Positions 11,801 to 26,800 of a stretch of 64,000 bases of DNA are shown in pieces (the stretch's first letter is position 1; every line of letters starts with the position of its first letter). Under the pieces are notes generated by a model, which was given only the letters and a program-made list of their open reading frames with translations, was not told the DNA's origin and ran no database searches. The translations under genes were made by a program, and so were the position numbers. Source of the stretch: Terebella lapidaria (Eukaryota > Annelida > Polychaeta > Terebellida > Terebellidae); NCBI GenBank assembly GCA_949152475.1, contig OX424560.1, positions 310,001-374,000 of the forward strand, written 5' to 3'.

Positions 11801-14800
11801 TTATGTAGTTGATACAACAGTTTTCGTTTTTCTCTGAAAGTTTACCGAGTTTATCCAGTTTACTGAGTCTACAGAGTCTCCATTTTACAGAGTCTATCCA
11901 TTCTACAGAGTCTATTCAGTCTACATAATCTATCCAGTCTATTATACAATCTGTGTACGTGACACTGCGATGGTTGCATATATCCCGTTGTCACGACCAG
12001 GAATTTATGCGGATAATAATTCTTTATTCCCGGATATTTTCGCCACTCTTGCTAGTAAAACAGAATTTATTATGATCGTTTATGAGCTGTTTATTGCGTG
12101 GATGGCCGCCAGTTTTATGATAGGCGGTTACAGTAGCCGCTGTACAAACCAAGCCCGGGTGGTGGTGTTGATATATGATTTAATGTACATATAACGCTGG
12201 GAGTTTAGGAAGACTCGCCCTATTTCGGCAAACATGTGACCCACTAGCTAAGTACAGATCACTTCTTCTGTCCTAGTGTCGTGCAACAGGAAATATGGCT
12301 CAGTAATTAATTGAACAACTCACAAGTCCACAGAGCGAGAGTATATACTCATCTGTTGTTATCCAAGACTTAGACTTCTACTTGCTCTTACATTTCACGG
12401 ATCCCTGTCAAACAATGACATTTCTGACATTTCTTCTCATCTATTTTGCAATATCTTTCTAGGATATCGACTGCGTACATCTGTACGATAGAACAATGGA
12501 TATATTTACCGGGACATTCCATAAACAACACAAACTTTCCACGGTTCAAAGCCACAAGACAGTTTGGGGCAACAACATTGCGCACCAAGTAGACCGCCAA
12601 TGATTGCATACTTTCGCGTTCTGTTATCTATCCATGGAGTTCCCCGGCAAAACATCCCAACCTAACTTGGCACCTTGCCAGCATCAGTCTCATCTCGTGT
12701 GCTAGTCAAAAACAGGTTACGGAATTGGAATCAGTCCTTCGTTTTCTTTCATTACTGTAATAAAATAAGTTATGAGACGTTTGTCAAGTCACATCACTGA
12801 TAGAGAATCACCTTGGGCAAGTTGTAAAAAGTCGAGTGAAGTACTTGTCCAGATGTGTGTAGTTGGAGCTGACCAGCAAGTTGTGCTGAGAGTAGAACAG
12901 TCATGTTGCGTACACAGCTAGGAATTCTTGTATAGTGTAACGATCCGAGACCAAACACATACATATTTAATTAATCTTTAATTAACTGGTTAATTCTTAG
13001 CAGCCATTGAACATGATATATATTTTATTGGAGTATATGGATATATTTGGCTTCTTACCAATGCGGTTAGTTGAGGTGCAGGTTGGAGGCTTCTGTCGAT
13101 GTGATGTCGTCTACGGCGGCATTATTCATGCCTCAGTTAAGTTACCGGTGAATCAGTTTCACAGTTAGTAAACAGTTATTTTCATTTATGAAACTAGTTT
13201 CTAGCAAGGCACAAACCTTTTACACCGGCACAAACCTTTCTAGCAGGGCACAAACGTTTTTAGCAGGGTGCAAACCTTTCTAGCATGGCTCAAACCTATT
13301 TAACGCGGCACAAACCTTAATAACAGGGCACAAACCTTTTAAGTGAGGCATAAAACTATATAACAGGGAGTAAACCGTTATAACAGGGCACAAACCTTTT
13401 AAACATGGCACAAACTTTTATAGCATGGCGCAAACCTTTGTAGCATGGCACAATCGTTTCTAGCACGACACAAACCTTTATAGCAGGGCTTAAACCTTAA
13501 TGACAGGGCACAAACCTTTTTAGCACGACACAAACCTTTAAAGCAGGGCGCAAATCTTTGTAGCATGGCACAAACCTTTTTAGCAAGGCACAATCCTTCA
13601 TAGCAGGGCACCATCCTTTATAACACGGCACATGTCATTTTAGCATGGCACAAACCTTTTTAGCAAGGCACAATCCTTCATAGCAGGGCACCATCCTTTA
13701 TAACAGGGCACATGCCATTTTAGCATGGCCCAAACCTTTATATCAGGGTGCAAATCTTTATAACAGGGCACAAACCTTTTTAACACGGCACAAAAATTTC
13801 TAACAGGGCGCAAACCTTTGTAGCCTGGCACAGAAATTCTTAGCAGGGCACAAATCTTTATAGCAGGGCTCAAACTTTTATAACAGGGCCCGAACCTTTT
13901 AAGCGTGGCACGAACCTTTATAGCAGGGCGCAAGCCTTTATAGCAGGGCACAAACCCTTATAACAGGGCACAAACCTTTTTGGCACGGCGCAAACCTTTA
14001 TAGCATGGTGCAAACCTTTATAACAGAGTACTTTTGAAATCAATTTCCTAGTTAGTAAACGTTACCGATTCTCTAGGGCCCAGCCACTCACAAGGCACGG
14101 TCCTTGCCGGTGTCATTCTTAACAAGATAATCATCCACCGGATGAGATCCGACTGATTCAGAAATGCTTTACCACAGTTATGTAGCCCAATGAGTCGAGC
14201 CCGAGAGCCATGGGAGCGGCATCCCGGAACACGAGGGCATGTGGCTGGCCGGCCTCGCTGACGGTCCACCGCGGGGATAGAACCCCGGACAGCCCGGCGG
14301 TCTGCCAGAGCCTGTACGCACCATCCCAGGGCGGGAGACTAACAACTAATGGGGGCGTGAACACCCGGATGAAAGTAGCATCGCTCCGAGTCTTGTGTAA
14401 TTGTCCCGGGGGCCCTAAAGCCCACTACTCAAAACGGAGGAGACATGAGAACATTTTCGCGCGTCCTCTCGCCTTGACAGCTCTGAGAAAACTTAAAGAA
14501 ACCAAGACGGACTGGCTGCATTTATAGCAGACGTCACAGACGAACTGGCCGTATTTATAGCAGCAGCCAGCACACGAGCATGAGGGTGTGACGTCACAGA
14601 CGGACTGGCTGTATTTATAGCAGCCAGCACACGAGCATGAGGGTGTGACGTCACAGACGGACTGGCTGTATTTATAGCAGCAGCCAGCACACGAGCACGA
14701 GGGTGTGACGTCACAGACGGACTGGCTATATTTATAGCAGCCAGCACACGAGCACGAAGGTGTGACGTCACAGACGGACTGGCTATATTTATAGCAGCCA

Positions 14801-17800
14801 GCACACGAGCAACAGGGTGTGACGTCACAGACGGAATGGCTTTATTTATAGCAGCAGCCAGCATACGAGCACGAGGATGTGACGTCACAGACGGACTGGC
14901 TGTATTTATAGCAGCAGCCAGCATACGAGCACGAGGGTACCTGTGACGTCACAGACGGACTGGCTATATTTATAGCAGCCAGCACACGAGCACGAGGGTG
15001 TGACGTCACAGACGGACTGGCTATATTTATAGCAGCCAGCACACGAGCACGAGGGTGTGACGTCACAGACGGACTGGCTGTATTTATAGCAGCAGCCAGC
15101 ACACGAGCACGAGGATGTGACGTCACAGACGGACTGGCTGTATTTATAGCAGCAGCCAGCATACGAGCACGAGGGTACGTGTGACGTCACAGACGGACTG
15201 GCTATATTTATAGCAGCCAGCACACGAGCACGAGGGTGTGACGTCACAGACGGACTGGCTGTATTTATAGCAGCAGCCAGCACACGAGCACGAGGATGTG
15301 ACGTCACAGACGGACTGGCTGTATTTATAGCAGCAGCCAGCATACGAGCACGAGGGTACGTGTGACGTCACAGACGGACTGGCTATATTTATAGCAGCCA
15401 GCACACGAGCACGAGGGTGTGACGTCACAGACGGACTGGCTGTATTTATAGCAGCAGCCAGCATACGAGCACGAGGGTACGTGTGACGTCACAGACGGAC
15501 TGGCTGTATTTATAGCAGCCAGCACACGAGCACGAGGGTGTGACGTCACAGACGGACTGGCTGTATTTCTAGCAGCAGCCAGCATACGAGCACGAGGGTA
15601 CGTGTGACGTCACAGACGGACTGGCTATATTTATAGCAGCCAGCACACGAGCACGAGCATGTGACGTCACAGACGGACTGGCTGTATTTATAGCAGCCAG
15701 CACACGACCCGAGGATGTGACGTCACAGACGTACTGGCTGTATTTATAGCAGCCAGCACACGAGCACGAGGGTGTGACGTCACAGACGGTCTGGCTGTAT
15801 TTATAGCAGCAGCCAGAACAAGAAGCACGAGGATGTGACGTCACAGACGGACTGGCTGTATTGATAGCAGCAGCCAGCACACGAGCACGAGGGTGTGACG
15901 TCACAGACGGACTGGCTGTATTTATAGCAGCCAGCACACGAGGATGTGACCTCACAGGCGGACTGGTTGTATTTATAGCAGCCAGCACACGAGCACGAGG
16001 GTGTGACGTCACAGACGGTCTGGATGTATTTATAGCAGCAGCCAGCATGCGAGCACAGACAGACTGTCTGTATTTATAGCAGCAGCCAGCACACGAGCAC
16101 GAGGGTGTGACGTCACAGACAGACTGTCTGTATTCATAGCAGCAGCGAGCACAAGAGCACGAGCGTGTGACGTCACAGACGGACTGGCTGTATTTATAGC
16201 AGCCAGCACACGAGCACGAGGGTGTGACGTCACAGACGGACTGGTTCTATTTATAGCAGCCAGCACACGAGCACGAGCGTGTGACGTCACAGACGGACTG
16301 GCTGTATTTATAGCAGCAGCCAGCACACGAGCACGAGGGTTTGACGTCACGGACGAACTATCTGTTTTTATAGCAGCAGCCAGCACACGAGCACGAGGGT
16401 ATGACGTCACAGACGAACTGGCTGTATTTGTAGCAGCCAGCACACGAGCACGAGCATGTGACGTCACAGACGGACTGGCTGTATTTATAGCAGTCATCAC
16501 ACGAGCACGAGAATGTGACGTCACAGACGGACTGGCTGTATTTGTAGCAGCCAGCACACGAGCACGAGGATGTGACGTCACAGACGGACTGGCTGTATTT
16601 ATAGCAGCCATCACACGAGCACGAGGGTGTGACGTCACAGACGGACTGGCTGTATCTATAGCAGCAGCCAGCACACGAGCACGAGGATGTGACGTCACAG
16701 ACGGACTGGCTGTATTTATAGCAGCAACCATTACACGAGCACCAGGGTGTGACGTCACAGACGGACTGGCTGTATTTATAGCAGCAGCCAGCACACGAGC
16801 ACCAGGGTGTGACGTCAGAGACGGACTGGCTGTATTTATAGCATCAGCCAGCACACGAGCACGAGGATGTGACGTCACAGATGGACTGGCTGTCTTTATA
16901 GCAGCCAGCAAACGGGACGAGGATGTGACGTCACAGACGGACTGGCCGTATCTATAGCAGCAGCCAGCACACGAGCACCGAGGTGTGACGTCACAGACGG
17001 ACTGGCCGTATTTATAGCAGCAGCCAGCACACGAGCACGAGGATGTGACGTCACAGAAGGACTGGCTGTATTTATAGCATCAGCCAGCACACGAGCACGA
17101 GGGTGTGACGTCACAGACGGACTGGCTGTATTTATAGCAGCAGCCAGCACACGAGCACAAGGGTTTGACGTCACGGACGAACTGGCTGTATTTATAGCAT
17201 CAGCCAGCACACGAGCACGACGGTTTGACGTCACGGACGAACTGGCTGTATTTATAGCAGCAGCCAGCACACGAGCACCAGGGTGTGACGTCACAGACGG
17301 ACTGGCTGTATTTATGGCAGCAGCCAGCACACGAGCACCAGGGTGTGACGTCACAGACGGACTGGCTGTATTGATAGCAGCAGCCAGCACACGAGCACGA
17401 GGGTGTGACGTCACAGACAGACTGTCTGTATTTATAGCAGCAGCGAGCACAAGAGCACGAGCGTGTGACGTCACAGACGGACTGGCTGTATTTATAGCAG
17501 CCAGCACACGAGGATGTGACCTCACAGGCGGACTGGTTGTATTTATAGCAGCCATCACACGAGCACGAGGGTGTGACGTCACAGATGGACTGGCTGTATC
17601 TATAGCAGCAGCCAGCACACGAGCACGAGGATGTGACGTCACAGACGGACTGGCTGTATTTATAGCAGCAACCATTACACGAGCACCAGGGTGTGACGTC
17701 ACAGACGGACTGGCTGTATTTATAGCAGCAGCCAGCACACGAGCACCAGGGTGTGACGTCACAGACGGACTGGCTGTATTTATAGCATCAGCCAGCACAC

Positions 17801-20800
17801 GAGCACGAGGATGTGACGTCACAGATGGACTGGCTGTCTTTATAGCAGCCAGCAAACGGGACGAGGATGTGACGTCACAGACGGACTGGCCGTATCTATA
17901 GCAGCAGCCAGCACACGAGCACCGAGGTGTGACGTCACAGACGGACTGGCCGTATTTATAGCAGCAGCCAGCACACGAGCACGAGGATGTGACGTCACAG
18001 AAGGACTGGCTGTATTCATAGCATCAGCCAGCACACGAGCACGAGGGTGTGACGTCACAGACGGACTGGCTGTATTTATAGCAGCAGCCAGCACACGAGC
18101 ACGAGGGTGTGACGTCACAGACGGACTGGCTGTATTTATAGCAGCAGCCAGCACACGAGCACGAGGGTGTGACGTCACAGACGGACTGGCTGTATTTATA
18201 GCAGCAGCCAGCACACGAGCACGAGGGTGTGACGTCACAGACGGACTGGCTGTATTTATAGCAGCAGCCAGCACACGAGCACAAGGGTTTGACGTCACGG
18301 ACGAACTGGCTGTATTTATAGCATCAGCCAGCACACGAGCACGACGGTTTGACGTCACGGACGAACTGGCTGTATTTATAGCAGCAGCCAGCACACGAGC
18401 ACCAGGGTGTGACGTCACAGACGGACTGGCTGTATTTATGGCAGCAGCCAGCACACGAGCACCAGGGTGTGACGTCACAGACGGACTGGCTGTATTGATA
18501 GCAGCAGCCAGCACACGAGCACGAGGGTGTGACGTCACAGACAGACTGTCTGTATTTATAGCAGCAGCGAGCACAAGAGCACGAGCGTGTGACGTCACAG
18601 ACGGACTGGCTGTATTTATAGCAGCCAGCACACGAGGATGTGACCTCACAGGCGGACTGGTTGTATTTATAGCAGCCAGCACACGAGCACGAGGGTGTGA
18701 CGTCACAGACGGTCTGGCTGTATTTATAGCAGCAGCCAGCATGCGAGCACAGACAGACTGTCTGTATTTATAGCAGCAGCCAGCACACGAGCACGAGGGT
18801 GTGACGTCACAGACAGACTGTCTGTATTCATAGCAGCAGCGAGCACAAGAGCACGAGGGTGTGACGTCACAGACGGACTGGCTGTATTTATAGCAGCCAG
18901 CACACGAGCACGAGGGTGTGACGTCACAGACGGACTGGCTGTATTTATAGCAGCCAGCACACGAGCACGAGGGTGTGACGTCACAGACGGACTGGCTGTA
19001 TTTATAGCAGCAGCCAGCACACGAGCACGAGGGTTTGACGTCACGGACGAACTGGCTGTATTTATAGCAGCAGCCAGCACACAAGCACGAGGGTGTGACG
19101 TCACAGACGGACTGGCTGTATTTGTAGCAGCCAGCACACGAGCACGAGGGTTTGACGTCACGGACGAACTGGCTGTATTTATAGCAGCAGCCAGCACACG
19201 AGCACGAGGGTGTGACGTCACAGACGGACTGGCTGTATTTATAGCAGCAGCCAGCACACGAGCACGAGGGTTTGACGTCACGGACGAACTGGCTGTATTT
19301 ATAGCAGCAGCCAGCACACGAGCACGAGGGTATGACGTCACAGACGAACTGGCTGTATTTGTAGCAGCCAGCACACGAGCACGAGCATGTGACGTCACAG
19401 ACGGACTGGCTGTATTTATAGCAGTCATCACACGAGCACGAGAATGTGACGTCACAGACGGACTGGCTGTATTTGTAGCAGCCAGCACACGAGCACGAGG
19501 ATGTGACGTCACAGACGGACTGGCTGTATTTATAGCAGCCATCACACGAGCACGAGGGTGTGACGTCACAGACGGACTGGCTGTATCTATAGCAGCAGCC
19601 AGCACACGAGCACGAGGATGTGACGTCACAGACGGACTGGCTGTATTTATAGCAGCAACCATTACACGAGCACCAGGGTGTGACGTCACAGACGGACTGG
19701 CTGTATTTATAGCAGCAGCCAGCACACGAGCACCAGGGTGTGACGTCACAGACGGACTGGCTGTATTTATAGCATCAGCCAGCACACGAGCACGAGGATG
19801 TGACGTCACAGACGGACTGGCTGTCTTTATAGCAGCCAGCAAACGGGACGAGGATGTGACGTCACAGACGGACTGGCTGTATTTGTAGCAGCCAGCACAC
19901 GAGCACGAGGATGTGACGTCACAGACGGACTGGCTGTATTTATAGCAGCCATCACACGAGCACGAGGGTGTGACGTCACAGACGGACTGGCTGTATCTAT
20001 AGCAGCAGCCAGCACACGAGCACGAGGATGTGACGTCACAGACGGACTGGCTGTATTTATAGCAGCAACCATTACACGAGCACCAGGGTGTGACGTCACA
20101 GACGGACTGGCTGTATTTATAGCAGCAGCCAGCACACGAGCACCGAGGTGTGACGTCACAGACGGACTGGCCGTATTTATAGCAGCAGCCAGCACACGAG
20201 CACGAGGATGTGACGTCACAGAAGGACTGGCTGTATTTATAGCATCAGCCAGCACACGAGCACCAGGGTGTGACGTCACAGACGGACTGGCCGTATTTAT
20301 AGCAGCAGCCAGCACACGAGCACGAGGATGTGACGTCACAGACGGACTGGCCATATTTATAGCAGCAGCCAGCACACGAGCACCAGGGTGTGACGTCACA
20401 GACGGACTGGCCGTATTTATAGCAGCAGCCAGCACACAAGCACCAGGGTGTGACGTCACAGACGGACTGGCTGTATTTATAGCATCAGCCAGCACACGAG
20501 CACGAGGGTGTGACGTCACAGACGGACTGGCTGTATTTATAGCAGCAGCCAGCACACGAGCACGAGGATGTCACGTCACAGACGAACTGGCTATATTTAT
20601 AGCAGCCAGCACATGAGCACGAGGATGTGACGTCACAGACGGACTGGCTATATTTATAGCAGCCAGCACACGAGCACCAGGGTGTGATGTCACAGACGGA
20701 CTGGCTGTATTTATAGCATCAGCCAGCACACGAGCACGAGGATGTGATGTCACAGACGGACTGGCTGTATTTATAGCAGCCAGCACACGAGCATGAGGGT

Positions 20801-23800
20801 GTGACGTCACAGACGGACTGGCTGTATTTATAGCAGCAGCCAGCACACGAGCATGAGGGTGTGACGTCACAGACGGACTGGCTGTATTTATAGCAGCCAG
20901 CACACGAGCACGAGGGTGTGACGTCACAGACGGACTGGCTGTATTTATAGCAGCCAGCACACAAACACGAGCGTGTGACGTCACAGACGGACTGGCTGTA
21001 TTTATAGCAGCAGCCAGCACACGAGCCTGAGCATGTGACGTCTCAGACGAACTGGCTGTATTTATAGCAGCCAGCACACGAGCACGAGGGTGTGACGTCA
21101 CAGACGGACTGGTTGTATTTATAGCAGCCGCCAGCACACGAGCTCGAGGATGTGACGTCACAGACGGACTGGTTGTATTTATAGCAGCCAGCACACGAGC
21201 ACGAGGGTGTGACGTCACAGACGGACTGGTTGTATTTATAGCAGCAGCCAGCACACGAGCCTGAGGATGTGACGTCACAGACGGACTGGCTGTATTTATA
21301 GCAGCCAGCACACGAGCACGATGGTGTGACGTCACAGACAGACTGGCTGTAGTTATAGCAGCAGCCAGCACACGAGCACGAGGGTGTGACGTCACAGACG
21401 GACTGGTTGTATTTATAGCAGCAGCCAGCACACGAGCCCGAGGATGTGACGTCACAGACGGACTGGTTCTATTTATAGCAGCCAGCACACGAGCACGAGG
21501 GTGTGACGTCACAGACAGACTGGCTGTAGTCATAGCAGCAGCCAGCACACGAGCACGAGGGTGTGACGTCACAGACGGACTGGTTGTATTTATAGCAGCC
21601 AGCACACGAGCACGAGGGTGTGACGTCACAGACGGACTGGTTGTATTTATAGCAGCAGCCAGCACACGAGCCTGAGGTTGTGACGTCACAGACGGACTGG
21701 CTGTATTTATAGCAGCCAGCACACGAGCACGAGGGTGTGACGTCACAGACAGACTGGCTGTAGTTATAGCAGCAGCCAGCACACGAGCACGAGGGCGTGA
21801 CGTCACAGACGGACTGGCTGTATTTATAGCAGCCAGCACACGAGCACGAGGGTGTGACGTCACAGACGGACTGGTTGTATTTATAGCAGCAGCCAGCACA
21901 CGAGCTTGAGGATGTGACGTTACAGACTGACTGGCTGTATTTATAGCAGCCAGCACACGAGCCCGAGGATGTGACGTCACAGACGGACTGGCTGTATTTA
22001 TAGCAGCCAGTACACGAGCACGAGGGTGTGACGTCACAGACGGACTGGCTGTATTTATAGCAACCAGCACACGAGCACGAGGATGTGACGTCACAGACGG
22101 ACTGGCTGTATTTATAGCAGCCAGCACACGAGCACGAGAATATGATGTCACAGACGGACTGGCTGTAGCAGGCAGCACTCGAGCACGAGGATGTGACGTC
22201 ACAGACGGACTGGCTGTATTTACAGCAGCCAGTACACGAGCACGAGGGTGTGACGTCACAGACGGACTGGCTATATTTATAGCAGCCAGCACACGAGCCC
22301 GAGGATGTGACGTCACAGACGGCTTGTCTGTATTTATAGCAGCCAGCACACGAGCACGAGGATGTGACGTCACAGACGGACTGGCTGTATTTATAGCAGC
22401 CAGCACACGAGCACGAGAATATGACGTCACAGACGGACTGGCTGTAGCAGGCAGCACTCGAGCACGAGGATGTGACGTCACAGACGGACTGGCTGTATTT
22501 ACAGCAGCCAGCACACGAGCACGAGGGTGTGACGTCACAGACGGACTGGCTGTATTTATAGCAGCCAGCACACGAGCACGAGGGTGTGACGTCACAGACG
22601 GACTGGCTGTATTTATAGCAGCCAGCACACGAGCACGAGGGTGTGACGTCACAGACGGACTGGCTGTATTTATAGCAGCAGCCAGCACACGAGCCTGAGG
22701 ATGTGACGTCACAGACGGACTGGCTGTATAGCAGCCAGCACACGAGCACGAGGGTGTGACGTCACAGACGGACTGGCTGTATTTATAGCAGCAGCCAGCA
22801 CACGAGCACGAGGGTGTGACGTCACAGACAGACTGGCTGTAGTCATAGCAGCAGCCAGCACACGAGCACGAGGGTGTGACGTCACAGACGGACTGGTTGT
22901 ATTTATAGCAGCCAGCACACGAGCACGAGGGTGTGACGTCACAGACGGACTGGCTGTATTTATAGCAGCCAGCACACGAGCACGAGGGTGTGACGTCACT
23001 GACAGACTGGCTTTAGTCATAGCAGCAGCCAGCACACGAGCACGAGGGTGTGACGTCACAGACGGACTGGCTGTATTTATAGCAGCCAGCACACGAGCAC
23101 GAGGGTGTGACGTCACAGACAGACTGGCTGTAGTCATAGCAGCAGCCAGCACACGAGCACGAGGGTGTGACGTCACAGACGGACTGGCTGTATTTATAGC
23201 AGCCAGCACACGAGCACGAGGGTGTGACGTCACAGACAGACTGGCTGTAGTCATAGCAGCAGCCAGCACACGAGCACGAGGGTGTGACGTCACAGACGGA
23301 CTGGCTGTATTTATAGCAGCCAGCACACGAGCACGAGGGTGTGACGTCACAGACACACTGGCTGTAGTCATAGCAGCAGCCAGCACACGAGCACGAGGGT
23401 GTGACGTCACAGACGGACTGGTTGTATTTATAGCAGCCAGCACACGAGCACGAGGGTGTGACGTCACAGACGGACTGGTTGTATTTATAGCAGCAGCCAG
23501 CACACGAGCCTGAGGTTGTGACGTCACAGACAGACTGGCTGTATTTATAGCAGCCAGCACACGAGCACGAGGGTGTGACGTCACAGACAGACTGGCTGTA
23601 GTTATAGCAGCAGCCAGCACACGAGCACGAGGGCGTGACGTCACAGACGGACTGGCTGTATTTATAGCAGCCAGCACACGAGCACGAGGGTGTGACGTCA
23701 CAGACGGACTGGTTGTATTTATAGCAGCAGCCAGCACACGAGCCCGAGGATGTGACGTCACAGACGGACTGGCTGTATTTATAGCAGCCAGCACACGAGC

Positions 23801-26800
23801 CCGAGGATGTGACGTCACAGACGGACTGGCTGTATTTATAGCAGCCAGTACACGAGCACGAGCTTGTGACGTCACAGACGGACTGGCTGTATTTATAGCA
23901 GCCAGCACACGAGCACGAGGATGTGACGTCACAGACGGACTGGCTGTATTTATAGCAGCCAGCACACGAGCACGAGAATATGACGTCACAGACGGACTGG
24001 CTGTAGCAGGCAGCACTCGAGCACGAGGATGTGACGTCACAGACGGACTGGCTGTATTTACAGCAGCCAGTACACGAGCACGAGGGTGTGACGTCACAGA
24101 CGGACTGGCTGTATTTATAGCAGCCAGCACACGAGCCCGAGGATGTGACGTCACAGACGGACTGGCTGTATTTATAGCACCCAGCACACGAGCACGAGGA
24201 TGTGACGTCACAGACGGACTGGCTGTATTTATAGCAGCCAGCACACGAGCACGAGAATATGACGTCACAGACGGACTGGCTGTAGCAGGCAGCACTCGAG
24301 CACGAGGATGTGACGTCACAGACGGACTGGCTGTATTTACAGCAGCCACCACACGAGCACGAGGGTGTGACGTCACAGACGGACTGGCTGTATTTATAGC
24401 AGCCAGCACACGGGCACGAGGGTGTGACGTCACAGACGGACTGGCTGTATTTATAGCAGCCAGCACACGAGCACGAGGGTGTGACGTCACAGACGGACTG
24501 GCTGTATTTATAGCAGCAGCCAGCACACGAACACGAGGGTGTGACGTCACAGACGGACTGGCTGTATTTATAGCAGCAGCCAGCACACGAGCACGAGGGT
24601 GTGACGTCACAGACGGACTGGCTGTATTTATAGCAGCCAGCACACGAGCACGAGGATGTGACGTCACAGACGGACTGGCTGTATTTATAGCAGCCAGCAC
24701 ACGAGCACGAGGATGTGACGTCACAGACGGACTGGCTGTATTTATAGCAGCAGCCAGCACACGAGCACGAGGGTGTGACGTCACAGACGGACTGGCTGTA
24801 TTTATAGCAGCCAGCACACAAACACGAGGGTGTGACGTCACAGACGGACTGGCTGTATTTATAGCAGCAGCGAGCACAAGAGCACGAGCGTGTGACGTCA
24901 CAGACGGACTGGCTGTATTTATAGCAGCAGCCAGCACACGAGCACGAGGATGTCACGTCACAGACGAACTGGCTATATTTATAGCAGCCAGCACACGAGC
25001 ACGAGGATGTGACGTCACAGACGGACTGGCTATATTTATAGCAGCCAGCACACGAGCACCAGGGTGTGATGTCACAGACGGACTGGCTGTATTTATAGCA
25101 TCAGCCAGCACACGAGCACGAGGATGTGACGTCACAGACGGACTGGCTGTATTTATAGCAGCTGCCAGCACACGAGCATGAAGGTGTGACGTCACAGACG
25201 GACTGGCTGTATTTATAGCAGCAGCCAGCACACGAGCATGAGGGTGTGACGTCACAGACGGACTGACTGTATTTATAGCATCAGCCAGCACACGAGCACG
25301 AGGGTGTGACGTCACAGACGGACTGGCTGTATTTATAGCAGCCAGCACACAAACACGAGGGTGTGACGTCACAGACGGACTGGCTGTATTTATAGCAGCA
25401 GCCAGCATACGAGCACGAGGGTACGTGTGACGTCACAGACGGACTGGCTGTATTTATAGCAGCAGCCAGCACACGAGCCTGAGGATGTGACGTCACAGAC
25501 GGACTGGCTGTATTTATAGCAGCCAGCACACGAGCACGAGGGTGTGACGTCACAGACGGACTGGCTGTATTTATAGCAGCCAGCACACGAGCACGAGGGT
25601 GTGACGTCACAGACGGACTGGCTGTATTTATAGCAGCAGCCAGCACACGAACACGAGGGTGTGACGTCACAGACGGACTGGCTGTATTTATAGCAGCAGC
25701 CAGCACACGAGCACGAGGGTGTGACGTCACAGACGGACTGGCTGTATTTATAGCAGCCAGCACACGAGCACGAGGATGTGACGTCACAGACGGACTGGCT
25801 GTATTTATAGCAGCCAGCACACGAGCACGAGGATGTGACGTCACAGACGGACTGGCTGTATTTATAGCAGCAGCCAGCACACGAGCACGAGGGTGTGACG
25901 TCACAGACGGACTGGCTGTATTTATAGCAGCCAGCACACAAACACGAGGGTGTGACGTCACAGACGGACTGGCTGTATTTATAGCAGCAGCGAGCACAAG
26001 AGCACGAGCGTGTGACGTCACAGACGGACTGGCTGTATTTATAGCAGCAGCCAGCACACGAGCACGAGGATGTCACGTCACAGACGAACTGGCTATATTT
26101 ATAGCAGCCAGCACACGAGCACGAGGATGTGACGTCACAGACGGACTGGCTATATTTATAGCAGCCAGCACACGAGCACCAGGGTGTGATGTCACAGACG
26201 GACTGGCTGTATTTATAGCATCAGCCAGCACACGAGCACGAGGATGTGACGTCACAGACGGACTGGCTGTATTTATAGCAGCTGCCAGCACACGAGCATG
26301 AAGGTGTGACGTCACAGACGGACTGGCTGTATTTATAGCAGCAGCCAGCACACGAGCATGAGGGTGTGACGTCACAGACGGACTGACTGTATTTATAGCA
26401 TCAGCCAGCACACGAGCACGAGGGTGTGACGTCACAGACGGACTGGCTGTATTTATAGCAGCCAGCACACAAACACGAGGGTGTGACGTCACAGACGGAC
26501 TGGCTGTATTTATAGCAGCAGCCAGCATACGAGCACGAGGGTACGTGTGACGTCACAGACGGACTGGCTGTATTTATAGCAGCAGCCAGCACACGAGCCT
26601 GAGGATGTGACGTCACAGACGGACTGGCTGTATTTATAGCAGCCAGCACACGAGCACGAGGGTGTGACGTCACAGACAGACTGGCTGTAGTTATAGCAGC
26701 AGCCAGCACACGAGCACGAGGGCGTGACGTCTCAGACGGACTGGCTGTATTTATAGCAGCCAGCACACGAGCACGAGGGTGTGACGTCACAGACGGACTG

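Noticed and set aside
11970..12609. Small open frames in intron 1 as exons
   Set aside because: No domain, no matching splice phases with exons 1 and 2, which already join perfectly.
14150..14340. Functional tRNA gene
   Set aside because: Only a B-box-like motif is visible; no full cloverleaf with A-box and acceptor stem could be drawn.
20571..24937. Open frames of 713 and 742 codons on the minus strand
   Set aside because: They are tandem 19/20-codon repeats kept open by a period divisible by three; competing open frames exist on the same and opposite strand, with no non-repeat domain.
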